Position numbers and translations under genes: made by a program. 64,000 nt of DNA. It comes from Vibrio mexicanus. GTDB taxonomy: Bacteria > Pseudomonadota > Gammaproteobacteria > Enterobacterales > Vibrionaceae. The stretch spans positions 105,882-169,881 of the forward strand of contig NZ_JYJP01000090.1 in assembly GCF_001012815.1 (NCBI RefSeq), written 5' to 3'. This document shows, one piece after another, positions 40,914 through 52,241 of this stretch. The notes under the pieces were generated by a model. It was given only the letters and a program-made list of their open reading frames with translations, was not told the origin of the DNA and did no database searches. Each line of letters begins with the position of its first letter. Position 1 is the stretch's first letter.

Positions 40914-42433
40914 TGTTTGCTGGATTAGTATGTCCTCAAAATCTAGAGCACCGATTAGATGCTGGCTACTACGATTCTAAGCATTTAGCGATACGTGACT
41001 TACTAGAGTCATTGGGAGCCAAGCGACTAAGAAATCTTGTGTCCAAAATAGCTTGTGGTCCCTTTGGTGGTAACGCAATCGCTGATGATCTTTATCAAGA
41101 AGATGGTTTGATGTTTATTCGTCCAATTAATATTTCATCAAATAGGTTCGATGACTCATCTTTAGTGAAAGTTCCTGAAAATATATTGATGGAAAATGGT
41201 TTAAAAGTATATCAGGGAGAGAACTTATATTTCGGTCGTGTTGGTGTGCCATGTGTTGCCTTGATATCAGGAAAAACAAGTATATCGCCTAATATTATAA
41301 TTGCTGAGACGAAAAACATTTCAGCTGACCCTTATTACTTATTTTCTTTTTCTTCCTCAAGCTATGGTTTGAGTCAGTTGAAACGGCAACTTAAAGAGGT
41401 TGCGCAACCAACAACGTCTACTGATGCGGTTAAAGATTTATTAGTTTATGAGCCTCATTTGACAGTTCAGGCATATATTGGCAATAAAGTTCGTCATGCT
41501 GAATTGCTTAGTCAACATGCGAGGGAAGTTAAGTTAAAGCTTGACTCTTTTTTTGGGGAGTTTGAAGTAGAGCAAGAGCAAGAGAAGATTATATATTCAA
41601 ACACTAGTCCTGAATTGCTTACAAATATTTTAACCGCGACAACTTATAAGCAGAAGTATATATTAAATCAAGAGAATATAAAGACTTTAGGAAAGACGAA
41701 AAAAATATTGGACTATCTTAACAGTATATCTAATGGTTTTGATGAGCGTACGGATGTTACTGATGGCTTACCGTATGTCAAAGTCGCAGATGTAAGGCCA
41801 AATAGTATTGACTTGTTCAATTGTGGGAGGGTTAGAAAGTCAGCCTTAACTGATGCCAGTAAAAAACAAACTCCAGAAAAAGGAGATCTGCTTTTAACTA
41901 GAAAGGGTAGTTTTGGTATCGCAGCTGTAGTGATGAGTAATCAGGAGTTTCTATGTTCAAGCGAAGTGTTTTGTTGTAAACCTAAAAGGCATGATCTAAT
42001 GCCTATTCTCTCTTGGTTTCTTAACCATAAAGCTGGGCAATTGCAGTTTTGGCAGTTTTCTACAGGAACGACAATGCCAGGAATAAACCAAGAGAACTTA
42101 AATAATATCTTCATCCCTGATTTTTCAGATTGGGATATTGATGGTTTTAACTATCATTATAATGTTTATTACAATTCGTTTAGCAATGCGGAAAAATTGA
42201 TATTGACTTCTAGGTTTCTTGTTGAAGCACTGATAGAAGGTGTGATAACTCAAGATGAAATAATAGAGGCTCAACAAGCCCTAGAAAGCGACGATAACAC
42301 TAAAGATAAGGCGATCCTTAGTAAGCTCACTGAAAAAGGATATGCAATAGAAGATGCCAAGCCATTATTCTCAAATCTCGAAGAGCTCTATGAGATATTA
42401 GAGGAAGCTCAGCAAGAGAAGGAACAAGGCTAA
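40913..42433 (+). CDS. HsdS-like DNA specificity protein
   Basis: 506 residues; start overlaps the methylase stop. Two target-recognition domains are visible: about 20-210 and about 265-430 (ISNGFDERTDVTDGLPYVKVADV; FSTGTTMPGINQENL). They are separated and followed by helical, Glu-rich spacers. This is the layout of type I specificity subunits, which set the bipartite sequence to be methylated. AT-rich relative to its neighbours, as often in exchanged TRDs. The target sequence cannot be predicted from the sequence alone. Confidence 0.85.
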   Translation: MFAGLVCPQNLEHRLDAGYYDSKHLAIRDLLESLGAKRLRNLVSKIACGPFGGNAIADDLYQEDGLMFIRPINISSNRFDDSSLVKVPENILMENGLKVYQGENLYFGRVGVPCVALISGKTSISPNIIIAETKNISADPYYLFSFSSSSYGLSQLKRQLKEVAQPTTSTDAVKDLLVYEPHLTVQAYIGNKVRHAELLSQHAREVKLKLDSFFGEFEVEQEQEKIIYSNTSPELLTNILTATTYKQKYILNQENIKTLGKTKKILDYLNSISNGFDERTDVTDGLPYVKVADVRPNSIDLFNCGRVRKSALTDASKKQTPEKGDLLLTRKGSFGIAAVVMSNQEFLCSSEVFCCKPKRHDLMPILSWFLNHKAGQLQFWQFSTGTTMPGINQENLNNIFIPDFSDWDIDGFNYHYNVYYNSFSNAEKLILTSRFLVEALIEGVITQDEIIEAQQALESDDNTKDKAILSKLTEKGYAIEDAKPLFSNLEELYEILEEAQQEKEQG

Positions 42434-43611
42434 TGCTAACGAGTAAGGATACTCAACTTCTTATCACTCTTATTGAGCAAGGCTCTTGTTTTAACTTACC
42501 AACTTTGGAAGTGCTACAGCCCTTAGGGCTTTGGCACTTATCTCATGATCATAAATCTATAATTGCCAGTCAAAAGCTTGTTCGACTGCGACAATTTATG
42601 CCTAGTAGTCAGGATGTAGCTGCCTCTATTTTCGCAACGCATGAACCTTATCGAGTGGCTTGGAGTCGGATTGTTGCCGCTCATTTAAAAGATGCGGGCT
42701 CTCGCAAAGATGAAGGGATCTTAGCTGAGCAAGTGAGTCTGTTGGGAGGAGCTGCTGAGAGTGTTTTGACTCAATTAAACTCCACTTCTTTGAGCCCGAC
42801 GAACTTTAGTGAGCTAGAAAGCTTAGTCCTTGGGCAATCGGCAGAGCAGAGTGCCAGTTATCCTAAGTTGCTTAGAGCTTTAGCTATGGCGGTTAAGATT
42901 CCTCAAAACGAGCAATGTGTTGATGAGCTGAGCAAAGTAGGTAATGAGAATCATCTTACTGCTTGGCAAGCCAATAGGCTCATTCAAATGCCGACAGTAG
43001 ATACTGCCTTTAAATCAACGAGTAGCTATCTTTTAACGGGGAATGTAGCACATATTGACTCAGGAAATGATGCAAGACATTGTTTGGAGTGGTTGCAAGC
43101 AACCCCTTGGGCTTATCTGTTGGCTCACCTAGTCTATACACAAGATATTTGGCGTTCAGAACAGATTGCTGGTGGATTTCGATTAGAGATAGAGCCTTCG
43201 CAAGCGAAGCATTTTATGCGGCCTAATGATGTAGAAGTGATTGTTACAACTCGTGATGATATTGAAGTCAGCTGTGGGACATTGGCAGAACTTTTTCTTC
43301 GTGTGTTGGATAGCCTGAATATAACGCTATTTACTGAGCTCGATAGAACAGAGCAAATAGTAAAGCTAAATAACGCATTGTCTCCTGTCATTGGTTTTAT
43401 GGTTGAAGCGAAAGTATGGCAGTTTGTTCAAGGCAGCAGTAAAGATATACCCCACTACCAGATTCACCCTCAATTCGAATCAATCCCCAATACACGATTA
43501 GGCACGATTGGCTTTGCACGACCGGGTCAACACATTACCGCAGCGATTCGCGAACAGGCCGAACATTGGGCTGTCGAGTTGAGCAGCAACGCGGGAAGTC
43601 ATAGAGGGTAA
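42433..43611 (+). CDS. Uncharacterised operon protein, 392 residues
   Basis: Start overlaps the specificity gene stop (TAATG). I do not recognise a family. It is mostly helical at the N-terminus (FNLPTLEVLQPLGLW), has a middle segment GLWHLSHDHKSII and a C-terminal beta-rich part ending in HPQFESIPNTRLGTIGF. No catalytic motif stands out. Tight coupling suggests a structural or sensor subunit. A 74-bp gap follows before the big ATPase gene. Confidence 0.6.
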   Translation: MLTSKDTQLLITLIEQGSCFNLPTLEVLQPLGLWHLSHDHKSIIASQKLVRLRQFMPSSQDVAASIFATHEPYRVAWSRIVAAHLKDAGSRKDEGILAEQVSLLGGAAESVLTQLNSTSLSPTNFSELESLVLGQSAEQSASYPKLLRALAMAVKIPQNEQCVDELSKVGNENHLTAWQANRLIQMPTVDTAFKSTSSYLLTGNVAHIDSGNDARHCLEWLQATPWAYLLAHLVYTQDIWRSEQIAGGFRLEIEPSQAKHFMRPNDVEVIVTTRDDIEVSCGTLAELFLRVLDSLNITLFTELDRTEQIVKLNNALSPVIGFMVEAKVWQFVQGSSKDIPHYQIHPQFESIPNTRLGTIGFARPGQHITAAIREQAEHWAVELSSNAGSHRG

Positions 43612-43685
43612 ACATCTTGATATCAACGTCAGTTAAGGTGTGAGTTTTGGCAAATAGAAAATTAAAAGCATAGAGGTTGTAAACC

Positions 43686-46600
43686 GTGACAATAACAAAT
43701 CAAACCAAAGAAACGGGCTCTATCGCCGAAAGCCCAATGCAATATTCAGTGCAGCCAACGGCTCAACATCATTGGCAGTCGGATGGCTTATCATCGTATC
43801 CACCCAAAGACCCTTTGGTCGGTCAAAGTCAGTTTTTTAATGATTTCGAAAGCTTCATCCATTTGGTTGATAAAGAAGATAACCACTTCACTCAAGTATT
43901 CTCTATGGTCGCCGAGTGGGGCGTGGTAAATCTCGTTTGGGCTACGAGCTTATTGCTCAAATCAATGATGCAAGCCCTGGTTGGTTCTGCCGTAACCAAA
44001 ATGGGGATTTAACTCTCGCAAACCTGTTTCGTGATGAAGCTGACCGTGAGCAGTATTTAGGTCTTTACATTCGCTATAGCCAAATAGCGACTGAATTTCA
44101 AAACTCAGATAATTGGTTCGCCTATGGCTTGTATACTGCCTTGCTGCCTTTGGCAAAGAACACGTTCGATGGTTCTATTCAAGCTCAGGTCGCAAAGCAA
44201 TGTTTTGACCGTTTAGAGGTTGATGGCTTTGATTATCAAGAACTGGCAAACCGATTAGAGGTTGAAAAAAATCATACAGATCAAGATTTGTATGATGATG
44301 AGTTTTTGGCCACTCGTTTGGTTAACTCTGCTTACGAATATCTACAACAGTTTGGTATTAAGTATGTTTTGGTTGTTTTAGATGAACTAGAAACCGCTGC
44401 AGAAGCCGCTACTTATGGTTTAGAAGGCGAAGACTTAAAACGTTTGGATGGTCGTGCAATTAAACTGATGGGCCAGGCAATTAAAGAAGAGGATCCTCGT
44501 CGAAAACTTCCTTGGCTGAGATATGTTGCCCTATGCTCTCCTGCTATTGGTGAAGAGTTAAGGGAAGTTTCTTCGTTAGATCGCCGATTTTCACTGCTTG
44601 ATCTCGAAGCTAACGCGTTCTCTGATGTGAGTGATTATGTAGAAACGCTAAAGAGTAACGGTCGACTAGCGCAGCCTTATCTACCTGGTCTTGTTGAAGC
44701 AGCTTACGCGATGAGTGGTGGTAACTTTGGTTGGTTTAACGTCATCATGGCTGCCGTTGATGAAAAGCTTAAAAGCCTAAGCATGAGTGGTGAAAGTGCC
44801 AAAACGATAGGTCAGCTTTTTAATGCAGTAATCAAAAGCTCTTCAAGAATCAGAGATCATGTTCTTGACTCTGGGGCTATTGATACGATTAAAACGACTG
44901 AGTTGCAAATTAAAGATGCCGCAGCTGAGCTACTTTATGGGCAATTGCCAAAAGCCATAGCTGAAGTTAGCGAAGAAACAAAGCGCCTAACTTCGACTTT
45001 AAATGAATACGACGATCCCGTTGCCAGCCATTATCATATTGTTAACTGGACGGCAGACAGCTGCAGACCAGCATTACAGAATGCTAACTTTAGACGTATC
45101 AAAGGTGATCTTTGGGAGTTTGATGGGATAGAGCAAAAAGTTAACTTATGCCAGCTTCTTGCAAACTTGGCAACGTTCGCGATACACGAAGCGCAAGGTC
45201 AGTTGCTAGTCCCGGCAAGTAAGTCTGAGTTCATAGAACTATTGCAGTTACTATACCCACATGGCGCGGCAGATGATTTGGCCCGCGCTTTATGGTTCCA
45301 CTCTTTTGGCGATGTGCAAGAGCTAACGTCGACGCCTACTCATGTCGGTCCGAGTGTCGCGATGTTAAATCGCTTAAATCTGCGATACCGAAAACAAAGT
45401 CGACAATCACTTATCTTTAAAGATCCTGATGCGTCTAACTCACATGAATTAGCGATGAGTTCGCGCAGTGATAAAGTCAGCGATAAGCAGCGAGCACGCC
45501 TGACAGGGCTTATGCGATTGGTCGATAGTCATTGGCAATATGATGCCGTTGATAGTGAGTTGTCGAGTGATCTGGTGACTATCGCTACGAGAGCAACCCG
45601 CGATAAGCAGGAGGTAAGTGGTCTTGCTTCATGTAGAGCATTACAGCTTCATCCTAAAGGACGTGTCGTTTTCGCGTACGTGAACAATGAAGCCGAACTG
45701 AAAAAACTATGCTCTCAAGCCTCTACGCAGTTTAACGCAGAAGGTAGATATCCAGTCATTGCTTTCACATCTTCAATCGATCTGGGTAATAAATTTGACA
45801 AGGCATCCGATCCAGTTTTGCAGAAGGCCAAAGACTACTTGTGTCTATATCGCTTAAGCCACAATGAAGAACATGTACTCGAGCAGGTTGGAATCGCGAC
45901 TCCAGATTGTCGTGGTTTTACATTGGAAATGCGAGGGTTCACGACCAAGTTTAATCAGCGTTTAGGTGCTCTAAGTCGCGGTTTGATGGAGAGTATCAAT
46001 AACTGGCGTCAAGGACTTCACGCTCGCGGTTTAATCGCAATGCCACTGCGAGTTAGCCAAAAGCTGAATGATAAAGAACTCCCTCTTTTAGTTGAAGGTT
46101 GGGCTGATCTGATCGTTCGTACCAATACAAGATCGGTAAGCCGTTATGATAAGACTCCACAAACTGTCGCTGATGAGGCTTTTTATGAGCTTGTTCATCA
46201 GCTTCGTGTGCCGACTAGAGAAATCAATGACGGTTACAGAGAAGATGAGTGGAGCCAGTTGTTTACTTCAACAAACTCTATATCGGCGAGGGCTCAGTTC
46301 CCGGTATTCGCCCGCCGTTTAATGCAAGAACGCTTTTTTAAACGGATGTCACTCACTTTTGAACAAGCTAAAAGAGATTGGTTCTTTGGCTACAGTTGGA
46401 TGGTACGACCTCAAGACACGTTTAAAGAATGGATGCTCGTTTTGCGTACTGCGCGTTTAGTGATAGAAAGCGCAGAGCCCGGAAAAACTAGGGTATCAAT
46501 TTATCGATTACAAGAGAGAAGTGCGTTCGAAGGTAAACTTATGGAAGCAAACAACTGGCTTGAAAATGATTATCCTAGCCAGGTGCGTGTTATTGCTGGT

Positions 46601-47998
46601 CTATTCGGTGAAGGACGAATTAATGATTTGTTTGCGCCTTTAGGTAAAGCGAAAGTAGGTGCTAAAACAAACAAAGCAAAAGCTCAGTTAACGCAAGCGC
46701 AGAATGAACAAGCGACATTCAAAGAGATAGAGGAAACTGAGCTCAAAAACCTATCACCTTTTGAGGCGAGTTATGAGGATGGGCTATCTAGAACAGCACA
46801 AGCCCGATACAGCCACCAGCAATTGGTTGATTGGGTCTTTGATGCTGATGGTTATCAAGAGGTAGTAAAGCAAGAGCAGTTTACAAACTTGGATTTTGAA
46901 CAAGATGAGTTTTCGTTGTGGCAACGAATAGCGAGAGCTAAAGCATTTTCAGATCAAGTCTACAAAACCGAGTCAGCGGTTTCTAAACGTTCGGTAGAGT
47001 TGATTTCTCAAATCAAGAAAGAGAGTCACCATCTAACCCAATTTCCTATAAACCTGTTCACTTTAGCCCTGGACAAAGTTTCCCGTATTCTTGCAGGCGC
47101 CGTTAAACCAGGTACAGAATCTGGGGAGACTCCAGATAAACAGCAAACGGAAGCAGGGACTCTCGGGTTCTATTTAAGAAACTTAGAAGTTGACCAAGCT
47201 TTGTCTCGTTTAGAGCACTTAGCTAAAGAGGTTGGATATTGTTCGTCTACCGAGTCGTTCTTGGATACCGAACAAGTTGATGGCGCAATAGTTGGGTCAT
47301 ACAAGAAATTCAAGCAAGAGTTTGAAAAACAGCTTCAGCGAGCTAAAGACATAAAAGGTGATTTGACCAAAGTCGAAAGTGACTTGGTTAATGTGCCAGA
47401 GGGGTATACACAGAAATATCCTGACGCCGCAACAAAACTTCAAAATCTGCAGAAGAAAGTAAAGCATGTTGATAGCCTATTTGATGATATTCAAGACGAT
47501 GCAAATCAGCTAAAAGATAGGATCAACAATGAAATGCAGTTAGGACAGTTTAGGCTTTTGAGTGATCAAGTGATGCCATTACTGCACAATGCCAGCAAAC
47601 AGCTAACCCAGTGGCGTGGCGATATTGATTCATTGAAAAACTACAGTGAAGGTTATCGTAAGTCATTGATTCAGTCGCAAGATACAGTTGTGGATAATGC
47701 GCTTAACGTACTCAACAAAGTTAACAACAAACCTCAGATAGTGCCTCTCTCCCTTAAAGATGTAGAGAGAATAGGGACGTTGGCTGATGCATATGTAAAG
47801 CTGCAGAAAAGAGAAGAATCGCATAAAGCAGAGATATCGATATTGCTATGCTCTTCACTCATAACAGCAGAGCGTTGGATTCAGATTGTTCAAGACATGT
47901 CTGAGGGAAGTGAGCCTCAACTAACGCAACAGGAGGCAGAAGAGCTTGTAGATAAGCAGCTGTTAGTTAGAACTTATCGCTTAGGCGGGGAGTTTTAA
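43686..47998 (+). CDS. Large P-loop ATPase, BREX/Pgl-like in size and position (one-base break)
   Basis: Begins at GTG 43686 after AGAGGTTG. Restoring one G in the run at 43918-43921 gives Walker A AEWGRGKS (about 76-83) and a 1437-residue protein. Walker B is likely YVLVVLDELE (about 230-245). A helical middle and a C-terminal coiled-coil region (about 1150-1400) follow, with many Gln/Lys heptads. Size and ATPase character resemble PglY/BrxC of Pgl/BREX, but no PglZ is present. Probably a DNA-bound sensor or motor of the complex. The specific homology is not established. Confidence 0.75.
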
Positions 47999-48000
47999 CC

Positions 48001-48840
48001 TTGAAAGCACAAGTATATCTACTGGGTGGTCTGTCTTGCCACAGGCGTGGTGATGTTATTTCAGACTATCTTCCTGTTGATAAGTTGGAAACCGACTCTC
48101 AGTTGCCTGAACATGGAACTTTAATGATGTTTGGGCAAGAGTGGCAGATACATACTCCAGAGCAACAAGCGAGCTTGATGTCCTGGTTAAAATCCCCTGG
48201 GCGAGTAATCTTGTTGCTTCCACCGTTTAATGCAGGTTTGCTTTCGCAACAAATGGACTGGCATGTTGAAACGTTATTACATAGTGACAAAACAACAGAT
48301 ACCGTCGGATTAGCTGAGGTATTAGCAGATGAGACTCGGTTTGTTTTTAAGGCTCAGTCATATCAGTTCTCGCGAGAACATGCTCATATTTGGGGCGACG
48401 ATACATTAAATACGCTTTACTACAAATCACACTCATCAGGTGGTTTGTTCGTAGCATCATCTCTTCCTCTTTGGTCCTTGACATGTTTGGATAGCCCACT
48501 ATTAGTTCAAGCTTGGCTTGAAGGGCTACATGAGTTAGCTGGATCACCTCAAGAAGAGAAGCTTTGTTCCAAGCCGAATAACTTCGAGCCTGACGAAAAG
48601 CACCTGGCTTTGCTTTGTTGCGCGTATGGGAGAGAGTTAAAAAGTACTGACGACTTGCTTAGTAGGGTCCAAAAGTTGGGTTTGTTTCGATTTTCAGATG
48701 AAGAGCTTGGATATGCAATCTGTGAGCTAATTGAACATGGACTAGTTGTTGATGGTGAGCTTACGGACGAAGGGAACAAGGTCATTGAAGCGAGTCCATA
48801 TCAAATATATGCAGAAGAATTAAAAAGGATACCAGGATGA
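48001..48840 (+). CDS. Uncharacterised operon protein with C-terminal winged-helix-like end
   Basis: 279 residues from TTG 48001, with GGGGAG 8 nt upstream, 2 bp after the ATPase stop. It starts QVYLLGGLSCHRRGDV. The C-terminal ~80 residues look like a winged helix (ELGYAICELIEHGLVVDGELTDEGNKVI). No enzyme motif seen. Its stop overlaps the next gene by 4 bp. Confidence 0.6.
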   Translation: MKAQVYLLGGLSCHRRGDVISDYLPVDKLETDSQLPEHGTLMMFGQEWQIHTPEQQASLMSWLKSPGRVILLLPPFNAGLLSQQMDWHVETLLHSDKTTDTVGLAEVLADETRFVFKAQSYQFSREHAHIWGDDTLNTLYYKSHSSGGLFVASSLPLWSLTCLDSPLLVQAWLEGLHELAGSPQEEKLCSKPNNFEPDEKHLALLCCAYGRELKSTDDLLSRVQKLGLFRFSDEELGYAICELIEHGLVVDGELTDEGNKVIEASPYQIYAEELKRIPG

Positions 48841-49982
48841 GTAATCGTAGCTTAGCGCAAACGTTAGCAGTGCAAACTCAACTGCATATGCCAGGTACAG
48901 TTGGACGTTTATTACAGCAAATACGTGACTTAGAGCAGTTAGCTCCACTTTTTGTCGAAGCTGGATTGGTTAAGCCTATCGAGAGGCCGAATCCATTGAA
49001 TATTAATGTGGTAGGTATAGCGACGAAATCGGCTGTGCAAAAAACGCTAGGTGGCTTTTTATATGCCAGTGCTGCCGTTAGTTTGAATCTGACCATTCAA
49101 AACAACGCGGTTTCTACTACTGGCCAAGATAGCTTGTGTGAGCTAGACGACATAGACTTTGTTAACCAGTCTAAACGTCTAGCATTGATTCAGATTCGAC
49201 AATCATACCAAATGGCTGAGCAACGCCTATCAAGCGGGGAGCCTATCGATCTGATTTTGATGGATTGTCCACTATTTCTAGGTCGAGACATGGCGCCTCT
49301 AAAAGATGCGCCTGAACATGCTGAATATAGAAATTCTTATGATCAAACGTTATCTGTTATTGACCAGTTTTGGCAAACGCATAAAGGCCAGCTTTACCCA
49401 TGGAACCCATCAGGGCCAGTATTGGCAGGTATCGCTTCGGAGAAACTTGGGGCAATTTTGTATGTAGCTAAACAAGATCTTCGGACCAGCAGTGGTATGG
49501 AGCAGCTCTTATCCAGTGAGGGAATTGATCCGCAAGCGGCTGGCGATATTCTTAACCATCTTAAAGGGTTAGCTAGTATTGGTGAGCAGCGTTTTATTAA
49601 TGGCATTTTAAGTAGTTTTACACGTACTGCTGCTTTCCGTATATCACAAAACCAACCACGGTTAGAGCCCAAGTCTGCTGCTGAAAATGGGCTAGTAGGC
49701 TTTCACTTTAAAGGTGGGAATAGCACTGGAATTCGATTAGTTCAGTTAGCTGGAGATGAGCCAGATTGGGAGTCTCCAGCATTGGATAAGCTTTGTGGAC
49801 AGTTAATGTGCTTGATGGCTGTTGGTGGGCAGAAAGCATTCCCGTTGCCAATACAACTTGCCGAGCAAGAGCTAAAGCAGCTGGATCAGTTTGTTAAATA
49901 TTATAAGTCGAATATTCAATCTGCTCTTAAATCAAGAGAAGTAGAGGATATTTGGTTGTCAGATTTGGATGGAGAATTTTAA
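48837..49982 (+). CDS. Possible NurA-like nuclease partner of HerA
   Basis: 381 residues, immediately upstream of the HerA gene. HerA and NurA are neighbours in archaea and many defence loci, and two acidic strand-like sites fit NurA: LILMDCPLFLGRD (about 142-154, cf. hhDGxL) and an N-terminal VVGIATKS strand. The expected first DGS motif is not clear, so this is only a suggestion. The alternative is a protein of unknown function. Confidence 0.4.
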   Translation: MSNRSLAQTLAVQTQLHMPGTVGRLLQQIRDLEQLAPLFVEAGLVKPIERPNPLNINVVGIATKSAVQKTLGGFLYASAAVSLNLTIQNNAVSTTGQDSLCELDDIDFVNQSKRLALIQIRQSYQMAEQRLSSGEPIDLILMDCPLFLGRDMAPLKDAPEHAEYRNSYDQTLSVIDQFWQTHKGQLYPWNPSGPVLAGIASEKLGAILYVAKQDLRTSSGMEQLLSSEGIDPQAAGDILNHLKGLASIGEQRFINGILSSFTRTAAFRISQNQPRLEPKSAAENGLVGFHFKGGNSTGIRLVQLAGDEPDWESPALDKLCGQLMCLMAVGGQKAFPLPIQLAEQELKQLDQFVKYYKSNIQSALKSREVEDIWLSDLDGEF

Positions 49983-51663
49983 TGAAGCATCAGGTTTTGG
50001 GTACCCTCGTAGGCAATACAGGTGAGCCACACAATTTACAGATGGTGCTTAATAGCTCCTTTTCGGGTAGACGTGGCGAGTTTGTTCGTATCAGGCACCA
50101 AGAGCGCAAAGATGAACCAGTTACATCGGTGCTTGGTCGCATTGTATCGATTCAACGAAGTAATATGCTCTTTAATTCTGGGTTTGGTAACTCTGTATCG
50201 GAACTTGAGCTTTTGCCGGGAGCAGAAGTAACAGGCGAGCATGTTTATGCTACGGTCGACTTAGTTGGTTACAAAGATCCGACAACCAATCAAATCAAAA
50301 TACCTCGCAGACCTCTTGACCCTGGAGCTAAGGTAGAAACAGTTGATTATCAGTTCTTAAGCGACTTTTATGAGTTCAATGAACAAAATAGTCTTCATAT
50401 TGGTAATCTTGTCGGCTATGAAAATGGTGACAACACAGTACCAGTCTATCTAGATGTAAATAAATTAGTAACGGAGCATATGGCTATCCTTGCTATGACC
50501 GGCTCGGGTAAGTCCTATACTGTTGGGCGCGTAATTGAACGCCTAGTCGCTTTAAACAATGGTACTGTTGTCGTTTTTGACCCTCACGGTGAATACGGAC
50601 GGGCTCTTCAAGGTGGTAACTTACAGTTTGGTAACCACTTTGATACTGAAGATGAACGTGATGCTAAATCCTTGCCTGAAATTAAATTGATGATTGAGAA
50701 GCTTCAGGGTGCAGATGCAGGGATACAAATTTATACTCCTCAAATTGATACGTTTAGACAGAAATACGCAAATAAAAACAAAGCTCTAGCGCTTCAGTTT
50801 GATAAGTTTGAAATGGATGATATATCTGAAATTCTACCTGGTCTGACTGAGCCTCAGCAAAGGGTATTGGATGTTGCGATTCGATACTGGCGAACTGTCG
50901 ATACCGTTGAGCCTAGGGACATCAATAACTTGCGCCATTTCTTGGGCGATGGAATAGAAGAGTTAAAGAATTGGGACGATTTGAGCAGTGCTGAAGCTCA
51001 AGCATTAAATGGTCGTTCTGCTGCTGTTGCTTCAATGAAGCTATCGAGGGTTCTAAATGAAGCTCAGAGCTTTTATTCGTCAGAGCTTGCAGGCCCTACA
51101 GATATCTATGAAATGATAGGACGTCCATCGGATAAGAAAGGCCGCTTGGTTGTCATTGATTTACAAGGGTTAAGTGATACGGCTAAACAGGTTATCTGTG
51201 GGCTTTTATCTAGCGAAATATTGCGTGCAGCTTCAAGTAAGACTGATAAAACTCGACCTGCGTTTCTTGTTTATGAAGAAGGGCATAACTTTGCTCCCGC
51301 AGGCGGTAAAGCGTGAGTCATAGAATCATTAAAAAGATTGCTGGTGAAGGACGTAAGTTCGGCGTTGGATTTGGAATTGTCAGCCAACGACCATCTAAAC
51401 TGGATGCAGACGTGACCTCTCAATGTAATACGTTAATAACCATGCGTCTAAAAAACCCAGATGATCAGAGATTCATTACTAAAGCCTCTGATATGGTGAG
51501 TAAAGCTGATCTTGAGGAGCTTCCTAGTTTATCGACCGGTGAAGCGTTGATTTGTGGTCGTTCGATACCGGCACCACTTCTCGTTAAAGTCGGTCCTAAA
51601 GCACTTGTTCATGGTGGTGAGTCGCCAGAAGTCCTAAATGTTTGGGGAAGTTTTAGTGGATGA
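49982..51663 (+). CDS. HerA-type DNA translocase (one-base break)
   Basis: Start ATG 49982 overlaps the previous stop; the frame's earlier start at 49952 is not used. An N-terminal HAS-like beta-barrel region is followed by Walker A MTGSGKSYT (about 172-180), VVFDPHGEYG (about 200), and Walker B-like FLVYEEGHNF. One base missing at about 51312 cuts the frame just after GGKA; repair continues RIIKKIAGEGRKFGVGFGIVSQRPSKL, the HerA arginine and sensor region. Repaired length 560. Ring-shaped motor that usually pairs with a nuclease. Confidence 0.85.
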
Positions 51664-52239
51664 ACTGTTAGATAGGGTTGTATCAGCGACAAGTAATAGC
51701 GAGTTTGTTGATTCATCATTTCCTATGCTTAGTGAATGGGGGTAAGGGATGAAGATACTCTCATTCATAGTTTAGGTTGTAGCTATTGGATGCAGCTGGG
51801 GCATTATCTTGGCTTTTCTGGTGCAGTTGAGATACCTGCACCTCTCAGGTATGCAGAACGAGCGAAACATGATGTTCGTTCTGATGCTGTGTGGTTTGAT
51901 AAGTTAACCACAAAACCTGTTTTGGTTGCAGAGTTTGAACGCTATTCTGGTACTAATGCGGATCAGGAGAAACTCGCGGGTAAGGTCAAAAACCTATTGC
52001 TGGCACATCAGAGGTGGTCAACACAACCGGAACTATTAGTATTAGCTTATTGGACGCAGGGGTTAAAGGCTATGCCGGACCATGAAGAACTCCGGCAGCT
52101 GTTTTCAAGTGGTTTTACGTTGGCGAATGGGGACCGTGTTCAAGGCTCTAACCCCAAGCAGTTGGTCATGATGAACTTTGTTTTTGATTGTGATCATCAG
52201 GGGAGCCATAAACTAATAGATGTAATTGAGCGAGGCTAA
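51656..52239 (+). CDS. Putative PD-(D/E)XK-type nuclease or scaffold (one-base break)
   Basis: From GTG 51656, overlapping HerA by 8 bp, to 52239. The first 28 codons and the rest are in different frames, joined by one G missing in the G5 run at 51738-51742 (SEWGVRDEDTL); total 194 residues. The segment DAVWFD...PVLVAEFERYSG resembles the D...ExE of PD-(D/E)XK nucleases. As the only nuclease-like gene next to HerA it is a candidate effector. Fold assignment is by pattern only; an ordinary Lys in the catalytic site is not obvious. Confidence 0.5.
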
Positions 52240-52241
52240 CA

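Noticed and set aside
49952..49981. Upstream start for HerA
   Set aside because: ATG at 49982 overlaps the previous stop in the usual coupled manner; the extension adds 10 residues without homology.
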